Assembly: GCA_029213195.1 (NCBI GenBank)
Contig: JARGNI010000003.1
Location: forward strand, 62,001-126,000
Length of the DNA: 64,000 nt
Direction of reading: 5' to 3'
From: Verrucomicrobiales bacterium
Lineage (GTDB): Bacteria; Verrucomicrobiota; Verrucomicrobiia; Verrucomicrobiales; DEV007
Every line of letters begins with the position of its first letter. Positions within the stretch are counted from its first letter, which is position 1. A model generated the notes under the pieces. The model saw nothing but the letters and a program-made list of their open reading frames with translations, did not search any database and was not told the origin of the DNA. A program made the position numbers and the translations under genes. Below are positions 1 through 10,191 of this stretch, one piece after another.

Positions 1-22
1 ACGAGGCACTCTCTCCCCTTCA

Positions 23-1222
23 ATGCTAACGTTTCCCAGGAACTGCTTTTCTTTTCTCATCTTTCCCTTTCTCCTTGTTTCTGCTTCCGCAAAAGAGGAG
101 ACCCGCAATCCTTTCCAGGTCGAGAGGCTGCCCGAACGAGCGTGGGGCAGCCTGGAATACTACACACTCTACCTCGAACCATCCGACTCCTTCGTTTCCG
201 GGATGTCGGATTTCAAGTTCTGGTCGTCCGGCACGCTCTGGATATTCCCGACGCGGGACAAGGAGGAACTCTTCCTTATCTTCCAGAATGCCGGGCTCCC
301 CGAGGAATGGATTACTCGTCTCCTCGTCGCCGCGAAACCCGTTCCGCAGAGACCGCTTATCGAGATCAGGCCGGATGCAGACATTGTGGAAGGCCTTTCT
401 CCGCAACAAAGGAATCGCCTCTACCCTCACATTCATACCGAGTCAAAGGAGACCGTATTCTCGGATCCATACGCGCTGATGCCGGGAGGAATCGCCGAAG
501 CAGCGCTCTTCCCGAGTGGCCTCCGACCCGAATTGATCGGACTTCTCGAACGGCTGAGCTTCCCTCGTGGCAGAACGATGCGGTTTTCAGATATCTACCA
601 CGTTCTGGGTCACACCCACAGTGAAGAGGAACGTCTCCGGGTGATGAAACTCCTCCTGCGGGAAAAAGCGATTTCCGCCCAACTCCAGATCCATCCAAAC
701 AGCGACACGCTCAAGATTGCGCAATACTGGAGTTCCGGGGAACGAAACAAACGAATTCTCCCCCTTCTCGAATCGGTTGCCGCCACCTCCGGGGTAGAGA
801 AAATCGACATCGCACACCTTCTCCCCTCACTCCCTCGGCGGCTTCTGAACACTTACCCATCGCCTGAAGGCTGGCGAACCAGGGACTTGGCCCCCGACTG
901 TTTCTGGACTTCATTCAGCTTCTTCTCGGAAAGCCCCTCCGCCCGGCTGCTCGAGAACGTCGCTCAGACTTTCGAAGAACGTTACGAGCGGGCCTCCCCT
1001 CCCCTGCAACTGGGAGACCTCATTCTGATTCGGCGTGAAGATGACAGCAGCTGGCTGCACGCTTGCAACTACATCGCCGGAGGGCTGGCGTTTACCAAGA
1101 ATGGTTCGAGTCCCGGAAGGCCATGGGCGATCCAGAGACTGGAAGACATTACCTTCCGCTACCTCGAGGAAGGCAAAGTGGGCATCTCTTTTTTCCGACT
1201 GAAGCCTGAGTATCTCCAATGA
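23..1222 (+). CDS. Exported NlpC/P60-like putative peptidase
   Basis: A 399-residue protein with an N-terminal hydrophobic signal (about residues 8-23, ending ASA). I do not recognise the N-terminal 280 residues, which carry a WGSLEYYTLYLEP motif near residue 41. The C-terminal 110 residues look like an NlpC/P60-type cysteine peptidase: a Cys in PDCFW (C293), a GDLILI strand (331-336), then His in LHACNYI (H346) and TKNG. In that fold the Cys and His form the catalytic dyad, usually cutting peptidoglycan peptides; this assignment is inference from motif order. Its stop overlaps the ATG of the next gene (ATGA), and that gene encodes a clear paralogue, so the two are probably co-translated. The start ATG lies near the window edge, so a promoter cannot be judged. 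Confidence 0.6.
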   Translation: MLTFPRNCFSFLIFPFLLVSASAKEETRNPFQVERLPERAWGSLEYYTLYLEPSDSFVSGMSDFKFWSSGTLWIFPTRDKEELFLIFQNAGLPEEWITRLLVAAKPVPQRPLIEIRPDADIVEGLSPQQRNRLYPHIHTESKETVFSDPYALMPGGIAEAALFPSGLRPELIGLLERLSFPRGRTMRFSDIYHVLGHTHSEEERLRVMKLLLREKAISAQLQIHPNSDTLKIAQYWSSGERNKRILPLLESVAATSGVEKIDIAHLLPSLPRRLLNTYPSPEGWRTRDLAPDCFWTSFSFFSESPSARLLENVAQTFEERYERASPPLQLGDLILIRREDDSSWLHACNYIAGGLAFTKNGSSPGRPWAIQRLEDITFRYLEEGKVGISFFRLKPEYLQ

Positions 1223-2436
1223 AACAGTGTAGCCTGTTCCTTTTCCTTCTTTCAGCTTCACTCGTCTTTTCCTCGAACGGGGCCGAAAATTCTCCATCTG
1301 CAGGCGAGGGGCCATCTCTCGATAGAGAAACCGTGAAATCCGGCCCGCAGATTTTCAAATCCCGCAAGGGTCCCTGGGGGCAATTGGAATACTATTACAC
1401 CCATCTCGAGGCACCCGATTCCCTCGTGAAATCCGTTCCGACACCTTCCTCCGAGATCATCTGGCATCTCCCAGGGAAAACACGTGAAGAACAACGAAAA
1501 TTACTCGAGTCGGCAGGCATGCTGGCCTCACAGGTCGACGCGATTTTCGACAATTCGAATCCCTCCGATGAAGGAGCAGCCCTCTTTCCACCCCCCGATG
1601 TAATCGCCGAACTGAGCCAGGAGGTTCGCGGCCGAGTCTATCGCACCCTTCGTTCCTTCCCGGAGAACCCCCTCTACCGAACTCCCCTCGTCATGAATAC
1701 CGACGATGTCCACCAGTGGTTCTCCGGCGGACAGCTCACCTCGGAGACCCTGGATCTAGTCGACCTCCTCTCCTATCCCATCGGGAACACACTGGCATTC
1801 AGTGATGTGCCTTTTTTGCTCCAGCAGAGCAGTATGAGCGAACGCATGGAACGAAATCTCATCCGATCGATGACGCGGACGAGAAGCCTGATCCTGCGCC
1901 TCAGGATCGACCGGGATTCCGATCTGGCCCAAATCAAAGAGTATTGGACAGCAGGATTCAAGAACAAGGATGTCCTCCCGCTCCTCAACTCGGTATCGCA
2001 GAGTCCCGAGATTGATTATATCGATGTCATTCACCTGCTCCCGCCCATCCCCCGCCAGCACCTCAACACCTTTCCCTCTCTCGCGGAAGGTATTGATGGT
2101 TCGTATCCAGACAGCTTCTGGGCAGCCATGAATTTCTTTGAATATTTGCCTAGAAGCGAGTTCAAGGACCTCAGGCAGGTGGCACGTTACGCCGAGTTCG
2201 CCTACGAGCCTGCCAACAAACCTCTACGCTATGGCGACCTTCTGGTCATCTACGATCCCGAAAGGGATCTCTCGATCCAGGCCGCGGTCTATTTGGCAGA
2301 CTATATCGTCTACACAAAAGACGGTCGCTCGGTCTTGCGACCTTTCATTTTGACACGGCTACCCGATCTCGTCAGCCGATTCCAGGGAGAGATTCCCTTT
2401 GAAGTTCGAGCCTGGAGAAAACGGAGTCGATATTGA
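1219..2436 (+). CDS. Exported paralogue of upstream gene, catalytic residues lost
   Basis: A 405-residue protein with signal peptide (MKQCSLFLFLLSASLVFSS). It aligns with the preceding protein along its length: WGQLEYYYTHLEAPDSLV matches WGSLEYYTLYLEPSDSFV, and PLLNSVSQSPEIDYIDVIHL matches PLLESVAATSGVEKIDIAHL. In the C-terminal NlpC/P60-like part the presumed nucleophile is Ser (PDSFW, S299) instead of Cys, and the presumed His is Gln (IQAAVYLADY, Q354). The fold seems kept but the dyad is gone, so this is probably a non-enzymatic partner or regulator of its neighbour. The start overlaps the upstream stop by four bases. It ends 65 bp before the convergent DUF1501 gene. Confidence 0.6.
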   Translation: MKQCSLFLFLLSASLVFSSNGAENSPSAGEGPSLDRETVKSGPQIFKSRKGPWGQLEYYYTHLEAPDSLVKSVPTPSSEIIWHLPGKTREEQRKLLESAGMLASQVDAIFDNSNPSDEGAALFPPPDVIAELSQEVRGRVYRTLRSFPENPLYRTPLVMNTDDVHQWFSGGQLTSETLDLVDLLSYPIGNTLAFSDVPFLLQQSSMSERMERNLIRSMTRTRSLILRLRIDRDSDLAQIKEYWTAGFKNKDVLPLLNSVSQSPEIDYIDVIHLLPPIPRQHLNTFPSLAEGIDGSYPDSFWAAMNFFEYLPRSEFKDLRQVARYAEFAYEPANKPLRYGDLLVIYDPERDLSIQAAVYLADYIVYTKDGRSVLRPFILTRLPDLVSRFQGEIPFEVRAWRKRSRY

Positions 2437-2501
2437 TTCGGAGTCGGACTCATCGATCAGATGAAGAGGGGGCCCAAGGTCGAGATATCTTCCCGCTTTT
2501 C

Positions 2502-3932
2502 CTACGCAATCAGATCGCGAACGACATGGCCCTCGACATCACTGAGTCGTACATCCCGCCCTGCGTGGCGGAAGGTAAGATCCTCGTGGTCGATTCCAAG
2601 CAGGTGCTGAACAGTGGCCCAGAGATCGTAGACATCCATCTTCCCATCGACCACGTGGTAGCCGAATTCGTCAGTCGCTCCATAGACAAATCCAGGTTTG
2701 GCACCGCCTCCGGCCAGCCAGACACTGAATCCAAATGGGTTGTGATCCCTTCCATTACTGCCCTGTGAGAAAGGAGTGCGTCCAAACTCGCCGGCAAAGA
2801 TGACCAGGGTTTCATCGAGCAGCCCACGCCGCTTGAGATCGACAAGAAGTCCCGCAATGGGCTGATCGACCTGCTCGGCCATGTTACCGTGCCCTTCCTC
2901 AAGCCCACCATGCTGATCCCAGGGGTTCGCGGCCTGGCCTCCGCCTGGCTTCTGGGGGAGACAGGTCAACTCGACGAAGCGAACTCCACGCTCCACAAGT
3001 CGCCTCGCAAGGAGGGCCTGCTTTGCATAGTCCCTCGTCATGGGATTCTTCGCCCCGAATCCATAGAGCTGCTTGGTCGCCTCGGACTCTCCCGAAAGGT
3101 CGCAGAGTTCGGGAACAGCAGTCTGCATTCGATAGGCGGTCTCGTAGTTCCGGATTGCCGCTTCCACTTCGGCATGCCCCCGGGTGGTGTCGGCAAATTC
3201 CCGATCGATCGAACGAATGAAGTCGAGCCGTGACTGCTGCACCGAATCGCTTTCCCTGGGCAACACATTGCGAACCGGCTCGTCAGCATCGACCTGGAGC
3301 AGCGATGCCTGGTGCTGGGCGGGAAGAAATCCACTGCTCCATTGCCCGACACCCCCATGAGGGATCCCGGACGAGCCGCTCCGCAGGACTACATATCCAG
3401 GCAGATTCTGATTCTCCGTTCCGAGACCATAGCTGCACCAGGCGCCGGCACTGGGATGGCCGATGAAAGGAAACCCGGTATGAAAGAAAAAATTCCCCTG
3501 GGCATGCTCATTGACACTGCTCGTCATCGAGCGGATCACGGTGAGATCATCAGCACAATGCTGGCGAAGGTGAGGAAACAGATCCGAGATCGGGATACCC
3601 GAATCCCCTCCCTCGCGAAACTCCCACGGACTTCCGAAAATGTTCCCGTTGTTGTTGAACTGGGTCCGCTCCACTTTCACCGGCATTGGTTTGCCATGCA
3701 GCTCTCGAAGCTTCGGCTTCGGATCAAAAGTGTCGACATGAGAGACCCCTCCCGACATGTAGCAGAGGATGACATGCTTGGCCTTGGGACGGAAATCTGG
3801 TTTTGGCAACGCCCCGTTCGGGCCCGGACCGGCTGCAGAGGCGCGTCCGAGCCCCATTCCGGAAAGAGCAACCATTCCGAATCCGGAGGAAATCCGGCTC
3901 AGCATTTCACGACGAGAGTACGGAAGATTCAT
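2502..3932 (-). CDS. DUF1501 family Tat-exported protein
   Basis: A 476-residue protein of the DUF1501 family (sulfatase/alkaline-phosphatase-like fold), abundant in planctomycetes and Verrucomicrobiota; its biochemical role is not established. The start at 3932 ([19 protein letters not shown]) gives a Tat-type signal with a twin-arginine motif and is preferred over a longer reading frame beginning at 4043 that would overlap the PSCyt1 gene. Family landmarks visible are [17 protein letters not shown] near residue 55, [16 protein letters not shown], and [19 protein letters not shown]. It lies 4 bp downstream of the PSCyt1-DUF1549-DUF1553 gene; this pairing is characteristic of the group. It is the last gene of an IclR-PSCyt1-DUF1501 unit. 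Confidence 0.85.
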   Translation of the reverse strand: MNLPYSRREMLSRISSGFGMVALSGMGLGRASAAGPGPNGALPKPDFRPKAKHVILCYMSGGVSHVDTFDPKPKLRELHGKPMPVKVERTQFNNNGNIFGSPWEFREGGDSGIPISDLFPHLRQHCADDLTVIRSMTSSVNEHAQGNFFFHTGFPFIGHPSAGAWCSYGLGTENQNLPGYVVLRSGSSGIPHGGVGQWSSGFLPAQHQASLLQVDADEPVRNVLPRESDSVQQSRLDFIRSIDREFADTTRGHAEVEAAIRNYETAYRMQTAVPELCDLSGESEATKQLYGFGAKNPMTRDYAKQALLARRLVERGVRFVELTCLPQKPGGGQAANPWDQHGGLEEGHGNMAEQVDQPIAGLLVDLKRRGLLDETLVIFAGEFGRTPFSQGSNGRDHNPFGFSVWLAGGGAKPGFVYGATDEFGYHVVDGKMDVYDLWATVQHLLGIDHEDLTFRHAGRDVRLSDVEGHVVRDLIA

Positions 3933-3936
3933 GATA

Positions 3937-6900
3937 TCAGCGCAGGTAAATGAACTCTTTAAAATTGAAGATGGCATGGGCGAGATCGTGCCAGCCACCC
4001 GACTGGCTCGAGAAGGCCCCGCCTTTTTGGGAATACTCGGCAAGCAGCTTCTCGACTCTGGAAATTTCCGGATCCAGCTTATCCCGCTCTTCCCATTGTG
4101 ATTCTGTCAGGTGCCTTTCGATCTCCTCGGGCGAAACAAAAATCGCCCCCCCGTTCGAAAGGGCTCGGATTTCCTCGGGACTCAGCACACGATCGTAAAG
4201 GCCTGCCTCATAAATGCGTCCCTTCAGGTTCCTCCCCCCCTGGTCGCCCGATCCGGTCGCGCGACCATGACGAAGACCGAGGAGGATCTGGGATTGCCCC
4301 TTTCCGAAATCCTGCAAGGGAGCCTTCCGAATCGGATCCCCCCAGGGTTCTCCATCTCGATAGCAGCGTATCGTCCCGTCCTTCTCATAGGTCAGCAGCA
4401 ACGCAACCGGTCGCTCAAGAGCTTCCGGATCCGACTGGGCGTTGAAGCTTGAGGTACGCCTGTGATTGTTGCTCCCCGCAAGCCATTCCCCCGGTTTCGA
4501 TTCCGCATAGACGATGCTGTCGAACAGCCCTCCCTGGAGGTCCTGGAGAGAGATCACTCCTCCGCCCCGCTGCTGATCCGTTGCCAACTGGACGCGAGCA
4601 AAAAGAGACTTCTCACCGACTCCGATCGGCAGAGGGTCGGTGGCGAGAAACCCTTTCCCGTCGAGGACGAGCGCGCCTTCTTTCACCGAAGCGCTGCCGA
4701 ACAGTTCATGCCCGATCTCATTTCCGGCCCCGGGGGATGCGTCGGAGAAATCCCAATGAATCCGGGGGGCTGCGACCGTGCTGGTTTCCGATCCCGACTC
4801 CTGCTGCTCGTTCTTTTTCTCCCAAAGGGCAGCGTGGATCGGCTCGATCAAGCTGCGCTTCTTCTCTCGAAGCAGGGAAAGCTCCTCGGCAACCTGCGCT
4901 TTCCGAGCCTCGATCCCGGCTTTTTCCTTCTCCACGGTTTCGAGAAATCGCTGAGCGCTTTCCTGTTCCGCTTCGCTCGGCGGACGTCCAAGAGCCAGCT
5001 CGAAAAACTGCTCGATTCTTTCCCCTCGATCGGCATTCCCGGAGGTAGCTGCGAGAACACGATCCGCCCATCGCCCGGCCTGGTCGATGATGAAGCGATC
5101 ATTGAGCAGGGTCAGGGATTGAGCGGGGACATTCGTGCTGCTTCGTTTCCCGACCGTGGTCGCGGGAACGGGAAAATCGAAGGTTGTAAGAAGAGGGTCG
5201 AGGTCGTTTCTCTTCACCCGCAGGTAGACGGAACGCCTCGGCGCATTTCCCGTCACCGCAGGTCCGTATCGGGTCTCATCGAGCGTGCCGGCAACAGCAA
5301 GAATCGAGTCACGTATCGCTTCGGCCTCGAGTCGGCGAGTCGTGAAGTGGGAGAGCAGCCGATTCTCCGGATCGACTGAACTGGCCTCGTCGGTCGGCTC
5401 ACTTGCCTGCAGGAAAGTTTCTGTCAGGACCAACTCGCGAATCAACGATTTAAAAGACCACTGGTGCTCGTTCCGAAAACGAGTCGCCAGGTAGTCCAGC
5501 AGCTCCGGATGCGAGGGCTCTTCTCCCAAGCGCCCGAAATTGTCCATCGTCGCAACCAGCCCATTTCCGAAGAGGTGGTACCAAACCCGATTTACGATCA
5601 CCCGCGCAGTAAAGGGATTGTCTTCTCGGAAGAGATCTTCAGCCATTTCGAGACGGCCACTTTGGTTGGTCTGGTAGGGCGATTCATCAATCGCCTCGAG
5701 GAAGCGTGCAGGGACAATCTCGAGGGGCTTGGTGTGATCCCCCCGGTCGAACAGGGGCTGCTCGTGCCGAGTATGCTCAATCATCCCCGGAGCGCGAGTT
5801 GGTGCGGGAATCTTCGCCTCCAAGGCCCGATACTTGGTCACGAGGTTTTGAACGTCCGGAGAAAAGTTATTCAGCTGATTGGAGAGCAACCCACTCTTGA
5901 GAGCCGATTCGAGAAACAGCGCCTCTTCATCGGTAAGCGAGGCTTTCGCATCCGCCCAGCGGGCAAGAACGTCCTGCAGGGCAGCCCGAACCTTTTCTTT
6001 CGCTTCTTCAGCATTCGTGGCAGAAGACTCGCCCTCTTTGAAGAGAGGCCTCAAGGATTCGTAGTCCTTTTGGATCGGGAATGCAGCGCCCTTCTTCACC
6101 AACCAGGCATCCCGAACGCCAAACCAGGAACGCGGGCGATCCGCCACGAGAATGGGCGCCTCTCCTGCCGTAGCGAACTCCAGGTGAATGCGATCGCCAT
6201 TCCAGTAATCGAGCCGCTGGTAACGGGTCCACTCCCAGTCGTCCGACTTGAGATTGGTCACCGGATACACCGTCCCCCGTCTCGGATAATGCTGAACCGC
6301 GTATCTTCCCGAAGACCCATCTCCTATCATTCGCACATAGAGATCGTAATCTCCATCGAGATCAATCGGCGGGGTGGCGAGAAAACCTCGGTGGCGAGAG
6401 GAGACCAGGTTCGAGTAGAGGCCCGCTGGAAAGATGTTGGCAACCACCCCTTCCCCATCCGAGTCCAGGGTGAAGTCACCCGCTGCTGCTGGTTCTGAAT
6501 CGAGCAACCCTTCCCCTTCCCGAGTCCATTCTCCGGCCTGCTCGGGGTCTCCAAAATCCCATCGATAGCGCGTCTCCTTCGCGGACTCCCATTCTTTCCA
6601 CGCCCGCTCCGAGGCAAGGACTTCGTCTTGGGTTCTTTGCCAGGTATCTGAGGGATTCCCGGAGGCCGCAAGCTTGGCGACCAGTTCGGCAAAGGTGTTC
6701 GCCCCCGGTTCCTCGAGCGCCTGATCCCAATCGAGCGCCCCACTCTCCACCTGCTTCTGCCAATCCAAAGCGATGGATGCGCGAATCTCTTTCTTCAGAT
6801 CGAGCAATCGTTCCCGATGCCGCGTCAGCACACCGGGAGCATCGACGGCGACGGTCGCCGGGAGTGGCGCAGTGAAGATTCCGAAGAGCGCGTAGAAATC

Positions 6901-8028
6901 TTTCTGGCTGATCGCATCGAATTTGTGGTCATGGCAGCGAGCACAGGAGACAGTCAAACCCAGGAACGCTTTCGTGACCGCATTGACCTGATCGTCGGTA
7001 AAGCGGACCCGCTCATCGAGTGCATCGGTCGGGGCGAAGCCATGAAACACCATCCGGAGATGGGCTGGTCCGATCGCACTCTCATTGATCTGCAGTTCCT
7101 CGTTGATTCTCGGCTCGGCAAGAACATCACCGGCCAGGTGCTCGATCGCCAGTTGGTCGTAGGGAACATCCTGATTCCAGGCTCGGATCAGGTAATCGCG
7201 ATATCTCCAGGCATAGGGAATCGCCGGATCCCCCTCACTCCCATGGGAATCGGCATAGCGAATCCAGTCCATCCAGTGTCGCGCCCACTTCTCTCCAAAG
7301 GAAGGTTCCGCCAGCTTTCGATCGACCAGGTCGCGGAGGGCACGGTCGGGATCTTCTTCGTAGGCCACGGAAAAGCTCTGCATCTCCTCCGGAACCGGAG
7401 GAAGTCCGGTCAAGAGAAAGGAAATCCGACGAAGGAGGACGAGTGGTTCGGCCCGAGGACTGAACTCCAGATCGTTTTCTACCAGGGCAGCAGTGACGAA
7501 TGCATCCACGGCAGCACTTCCTTCCTTGTTCCCGGGAACCGCCGGCATCTCGATCGGCTGGAAACTCCACCACCCTTTTCTTCGGTCCCGGATCGCCTCC
7601 CAGTTGGTATCCTCGGACAACTGTTCCGGAGAAGGCGGAGCATCCCTTGGGTCCGGAGCCCCCATCTCGATCCACTCCTCAAAGTCGGAGAGAACGATAT
7701 CTTCCAGCTTGGCCCCAGCCTTGGGCATCTCGAGATCCTCGACCTCATGCCGAATGCTCTGGAGGAGAAGACTGTTTTCGGGATCCCCCGGGATGATCAC
7801 CCCCGTGCCGGAATCGCCGCCTTTTTGCCAACCCGCTCGAGTATCGAGCAGCAAGCCACCCTTGGCCTTGGTCGCTTCCGAATGACATTCGTAGCACTCC
7901 TGCGCGAGAATGGGACGAATCTTCGACTCGAAGAATTCGATCTGCAGGGGAGTCGGCTCCGCGGCGAGCAACAGGGGCGTGAGCATTCCCACCCCCACCA
8001 GCACTGTAGAAAAGACACTTCGCTTCAT
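3937..8028 (-). CDS. PSCyt1-DUF1549-DUF1553 protein with LamG-like domain
   Basis: A very large (1363 aa) exported protein. It starts with a signal peptide ([23 protein letters not shown]), then a planctomycete-type cytochrome c module with the haem motif CYECHSE near residue 46 and a [10 protein letters not shown] segment. DUF1549 follows ([16 protein letters not shown]; a second CARCHDH haem-like motif) and then DUF1553 ([21 protein letters not shown]). The C-terminal third holds a concanavalin/LamG-like carbohydrate-binding region ([29 protein letters not shown]). ATG 8028 is chosen because it starts the signal peptide and overlaps the IclR stop by four bases; a longer frame reaches 8181. 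In related organisms these proteins are suspected to act in periplasmic carbohydrate oxidation, but no reaction is proven. Confidence 0.85.
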   Translation of the reverse strand: MKRSVFSTVLVGVGMLTPLLLAAEPTPLQIEFFESKIRPILAQECYECHSEATKAKGGLLLDTRAGWQKGGDSGTGVIIPGDPENSLLLQSIRHEVEDLEMPKAGAKLEDIVLSDFEEWIEMGAPDPRDAPPSPEQLSEDTNWEAIRDRRKGWWSFQPIEMPAVPGNKEGSAAVDAFVTAALVENDLEFSPRAEPLVLLRRISFLLTGLPPVPEEMQSFSVAYEEDPDRALRDLVDRKLAEPSFGEKWARHWMDWIRYADSHGSEGDPAIPYAWRYRDYLIRAWNQDVPYDQLAIEHLAGDVLAEPRINEELQINESAIGPAHLRMVFHGFAPTDALDERVRFTDDQVNAVTKAFLGLTVSCARCHDHKFDAISQKDFYALFGIFTAPLPATVAVDAPGVLTRHRERLLDLKKEIRASIALDWQKQVESGALDWDQALEEPGANTFAELVAKLAASGNPSDTWQRTQDEVLASERAWKEWESAKETRYRWDFGDPEQAGEWTREGEGLLDSEPAAAGDFTLDSDGEGVVANIFPAGLYSNLVSSRHRGFLATPPIDLDGDYDLYVRMIGDGSSGRYAVQHYPRRGTVYPVTNLKSDDWEWTRYQRLDYWNGDRIHLEFATAGEAPILVADRPRSWFGVRDAWLVKKGAAFPIQKDYESLRPLFKEGESSATNAEEAKEKVRAALQDVLARWADAKASLTDEEALFLESALKSGLLSNQLNNFSPDVQNLVTKYRALEAKIPAPTRAPGMIEHTRHEQPLFDRGDHTKPLEIVPARFLEAIDESPYQTNQSGRLEMAEDLFREDNPFTARVIVNRVWYHLFGNGLVATMDNFGRLGEEPSHPELLDYLATRFRNEHQWSFKSLIRELVLTETFLQASEPTDEASSVDPENRLLSHFTTRRLEAEAIRDSILAVAGTLDETRYGPAVTGNAPRRSVYLRVKRNDLDPLLTTFDFPVPATTVGKRSSTNVPAQSLTLLNDRFIIDQAGRWADRVLAATSGNADRGERIEQFFELALGRPPSEAEQESAQRFLETVEKEKAGIEARKAQVAEELSLLREKKRSLIEPIHAALWEKKNEQQESGSETSTVAAPRIHWDFSDASPGAGNEIGHELFGSASVKEGALVLDGKGFLATDPLPIGVGEKSLFARVQLATDQQRGGGVISLQDLQGGLFDSIVYAESKPGEWLAGSNNHRRTSSFNAQSDPEALERPVALLLTYEKDGTIRCYRDGEPWGDPIRKAPLQDFGKGQSQILLGLRHGRATGSGDQGGRNLKGRIYEAGLYDRVLSPEEIRALSNGGAIFVSPEEIERHLTESQWEERDKLDPEISRVEKLLAEYSQKGGAFSSQSGGWHDLAHAIFNFKEFIYLR

Positions 8029-8831
8029 TGCTTCAATTTCTCCTCGATCTGATTCGCTGCCCGACGACACAATCCTGCGATTCCCTCGAACTCCTCTTCC
8101 CCCATGCGAATGCTCGGCGCCATGACCGTGACCGCTCCGAGAGGCTGTCCATAGGGATCGGAAACGAGAACTGCGACGCAATGGATCCCCTCGATTCCCT
8201 CGGCGCGATCCACCGCATATCCCTGTTCTCGGCAGATCTGCAGTTCGCGATCGAGATCGGCCCGCCGATGGATGGTCGAATCAGTAAACTTCCTTCTCTT
8301 TTTCCCGGGGCCCTGATACCACGACGATCGCTGGCGATCGCTCCACCCCGCGAGAATCGCTTTGCCAGGAGCGCAGGAATAGAGGGGAACGCGCATCCCG
8401 ACCTCGCCGTTGACCTGGAGAGCATGCGTTCCCCGAAACTGCTCGAGGACGAGAGACTTGCCTTCCGCTTCGATGATGAGCTGGACGGTTTCCCCGGTTT
8501 CGTCCCGCAGCCAGCGAAGAGGCTCGTTTGCCGCTGCGGCGAGGCTGACATCGCCAGAGCGAGGGCCCGACAACTCGAGGATCTTCCGGGACAACACATA
8601 GGCTCGATTGTCCTCCCGCTGAACCGCAAACCCGGTTGCCGACAAGGTCTTGAGCAGGCGAAAGACCAGGTTCTGGGTGAGCCCAGAGATCCGGACGACT
8701 TCGGCGGAGGTCAGACCCTCGGGATGCTCGGCCAGCAGCTCCAGCAAATGCAAAGTCTTCGCCCCGGTCGGAGACGGGAGGGCATCCCAGGCAATGGCGC
8801 CTGAATCAAGATCAGAAATCGATGCTTTCAT
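8025..8831 (-). CDS. IclR family transcriptional regulator
   Basis: A 268-residue IclR-family regulator. The N-terminal winged helix-turn-helix (residues about 20-85: TLHLLELLAEHPEGLTSAEV, then GLTQNLVFRLLKTLSATGF) is followed by the IclR effector-binding domain (EPLRWLRDETGETVQLI, SCAPGKAILAGW, GYAVDRAEGIEGIHCVAVLV, LGAVTVMAP). Family members bind a small aromatic or sugar-derived ligand and usually repress a neighbouring catabolic operon. ATG 8831 is taken as the start because the HTH is complete from there and a palindrome touches this codon; the open frame continues to 8993 without family-like sequence. It overlaps the PSCyt1 gene by ATGA and is divergent from the MFS transporter, so both units are likely targets. 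Confidence 0.9.
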   Translation of the reverse strand: MKASISDLDSGAIAWDALPSPTGAKTLHLLELLAEHPEGLTSAEVVRISGLTQNLVFRLLKTLSATGFAVQREDNRAYVLSRKILELSGPRSGDVSLAAAANEPLRWLRDETGETVQLIIEAEGKSLVLEQFRGTHALQVNGEVGMRVPLYSCAPGKAILAGWSDRQRSSWYQGPGKKRRKFTDSTIHRRADLDRELQICREQGYAVDRAEGIEGIHCVAVLVSDPYGQPLGAVTVMAPSIRMGEEEFEGIAGLCRRAANQIEEKLKQ

Positions 8832-8860
8832 CGTATAAAAGAATGAATTCTCAAATACGA
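8831..8860. promoter_or_regulatory. Nested palindrome at iclR start, candidate operator
   Basis: Two inverted repeats share one centre at 8845.5. The outer arms are TCGTAT (8831-8836) and ATACGA (8855-8860); the inner arms are AGAAT (8840-8844) and ATTCT (8847-8851). Twenty-two of 30 positions pair. The element touches the first base of the IclR start codon and lies in the 160-bp divergent gap to the MFS gene. IclR-family proteins bind palindromes in such gaps, so autoregulation is a reasonable inference. Confidence 0.5.
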
Positions 8861-8934
8861 TGACATGGAAACACGCCCTCCCAAATGGCGCATTAAAGGA
8901 TCTCTGCGAGGGAATCCTATGACGACGCGAGTTT

Positions 8935-8953
8935 CGTTGCCATTTTCGCAACG
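8935..8953. promoter_or_regulatory. Inverted repeat upstream of MFS gene, candidate operator
   Basis: A perfect 6-bp inverted repeat, CGTTGC (8935-8940) and GCAACG (8948-8953), is separated by 7 bp and ends 38 bp before the ATG of the MFS transporter. Its spacing suits a dimeric regulator site. Its sequence differs from the palindrome at 8831-8860, so it need not bind the same protein. Confidence 0.35.
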
Positions 8954-8991
8954 GACGATACTGGTGACTTCCGCGCTCCTCCTCACTCTCC

Positions 8992-10191
8992 ATGAATGCC
9001 CTTCGTCGTCAGTTTTTCCTCAGCTTCGCGGTGATCGGTAGCGTCATGCCGCTGATGACCGTGTTCCTGAAAGAACAAGGAGGTTTCAGCTTTCTCCAGA
9101 TTGGACTGGCGATGTCGCTGATGAGTGTCCCCATGCTGTGCTCACCCGCCCTGATCACTCTGCTCGCCGATCGAAATCTCGATTCGCGTCGTATCCTCGC
9201 GGTCGCATTCACCTGCAGTGCGACGGTTCTGTCGCTGATGTATTTTTCCAACCACATCGCGTGGACGCTGACTCTCTTCGTTTTTCACGGCCTGGCTTTC
9301 GTCGCCATGCTCCCGCTGCAGGATGGCTACTTCTTCTCTTTCGCAGAGAAACTTCGCGTGGAGGGAACCCCCGGACCGAGCTATCCGCTGGTGCGAGTCT
9401 GGGGGACTGTCGGCTTCATCCTTCCCAGCCTGCTCCTGTTCATCCCCCTTTCCCGGGGAGCGTCGGCCAGTGCCATCCTTCCCTGTGCGGTTTTCTTCTG
9501 CCTCCTCAGCCTGGCCAACAGCTTTTCCCTGCCGAAAATCGATCGTCCGATTGTCACTTCGGGACGCCTTCCCACGCGCGAAGCGCTGCGGGCCATCTTC
9601 TCGCCCCAGGCGCGCTGGCTCTCGATCGGCCTTTTCTTCGGCTTTCTCGCAGCCTCCTGCTACTATGCCTTCATCGGGAACTACCTCGATGAAGTCGTCG
9701 GGATTCCGAAACGCCACATTGGTCTGATCATCAACCTCGGCGTCGCACTCGAGATCGGGTTCACCCTTGCGATGCCCTGGCTGCAGCAAAAAATCCATCT
9801 CAAGGGCATACTCGTCGCCGGGCTCGGCTGTATGGCAGCACGCATGGTGCTGCTGACGATGTTCCCTCATCCTGTCGTCGCCGTCGTCGTCCAGATTTTT
9901 CACGGACTCGAAGTCCTCGCCCTCTACATCGGCCCCGTGATGTTTCTCGATCGACTGGCGAAGAACGAATATCGGAACTCGATCCAGGGGGTCTTCACCA
10001 TGGTCATCGGAGGAGTTGCTCGAGTCATCGGGGGACTCCTCGCCGGATTTGTCGTCATGAGATCCGGACTCGAAGGTGGCCTCATCTATGGCGCGGTGAT
10101 GGCGACGATCTCCTTCCTGATCCTGACCTTTCTGTTTTCAAGAATCCCTCCTCGAGAAGAGATTGAGGTTTCCCCGGAAGGGGCCTCGTGA
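8992..10191 (+). CDS. MFS transporter, sugar/nucleoside symporter type
   Basis: A 399-residue polytopic inner-membrane protein with about 12 hydrophobic segments in two groups of six, as in the major facilitator superfamily. The N terminus (RRQFFLSFAVIGSVMPLMTV, then GGFSFLQIGLAMSL) and the cytoplasmic ALITLLADRNLDSR between helices 2 and 3 resemble the MFS_1-like/LacY and nucleoside-proton symporter subfamilies. The substrate cannot be read from sequence. It is divergent from the IclR regulator and heads a run of three genes joined by 4-base overlaps (stop TGA lies inside the next gene's GTGA). The likely role is uptake of the metabolite that the IclR unit responds to. Confidence 0.8.
   Translation: MNALRRQFFLSFAVIGSVMPLMTVFLKEQGGFSFLQIGLAMSLMSVPMLCSPALITLLADRNLDSRRILAVAFTCSATVLSLMYFSNHIAWTLTLFVFHGLAFVAMLPLQDGYFFSFAEKLRVEGTPGPSYPLVRVWGTVGFILPSLLLFIPLSRGASASAILPCAVFFCLLSLANSFSLPKIDRPIVTSGRLPTREALRAIFSPQARWLSIGLFFGFLAASCYYAFIGNYLDEVVGIPKRHIGLIINLGVALEIGFTLAMPWLQQKIHLKGILVAGLGCMAARMVLLTMFPHPVVAVVVQIFHGLEVLALYIGPVMFLDRLAKNEYRNSIQGVFTMVIGGVARVIGGLLAGFVVMRSGLEGGLIYGAVMATISFLILTFLFSRIPPREEIEVSPEGAS

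Noticed and set aside
8832-8993. N-terminal extension of the IclR gene to 8993
   Set aside because: The extra 54 residues do not resemble IclR proteins and would cover the divergent promoter and palindromes.
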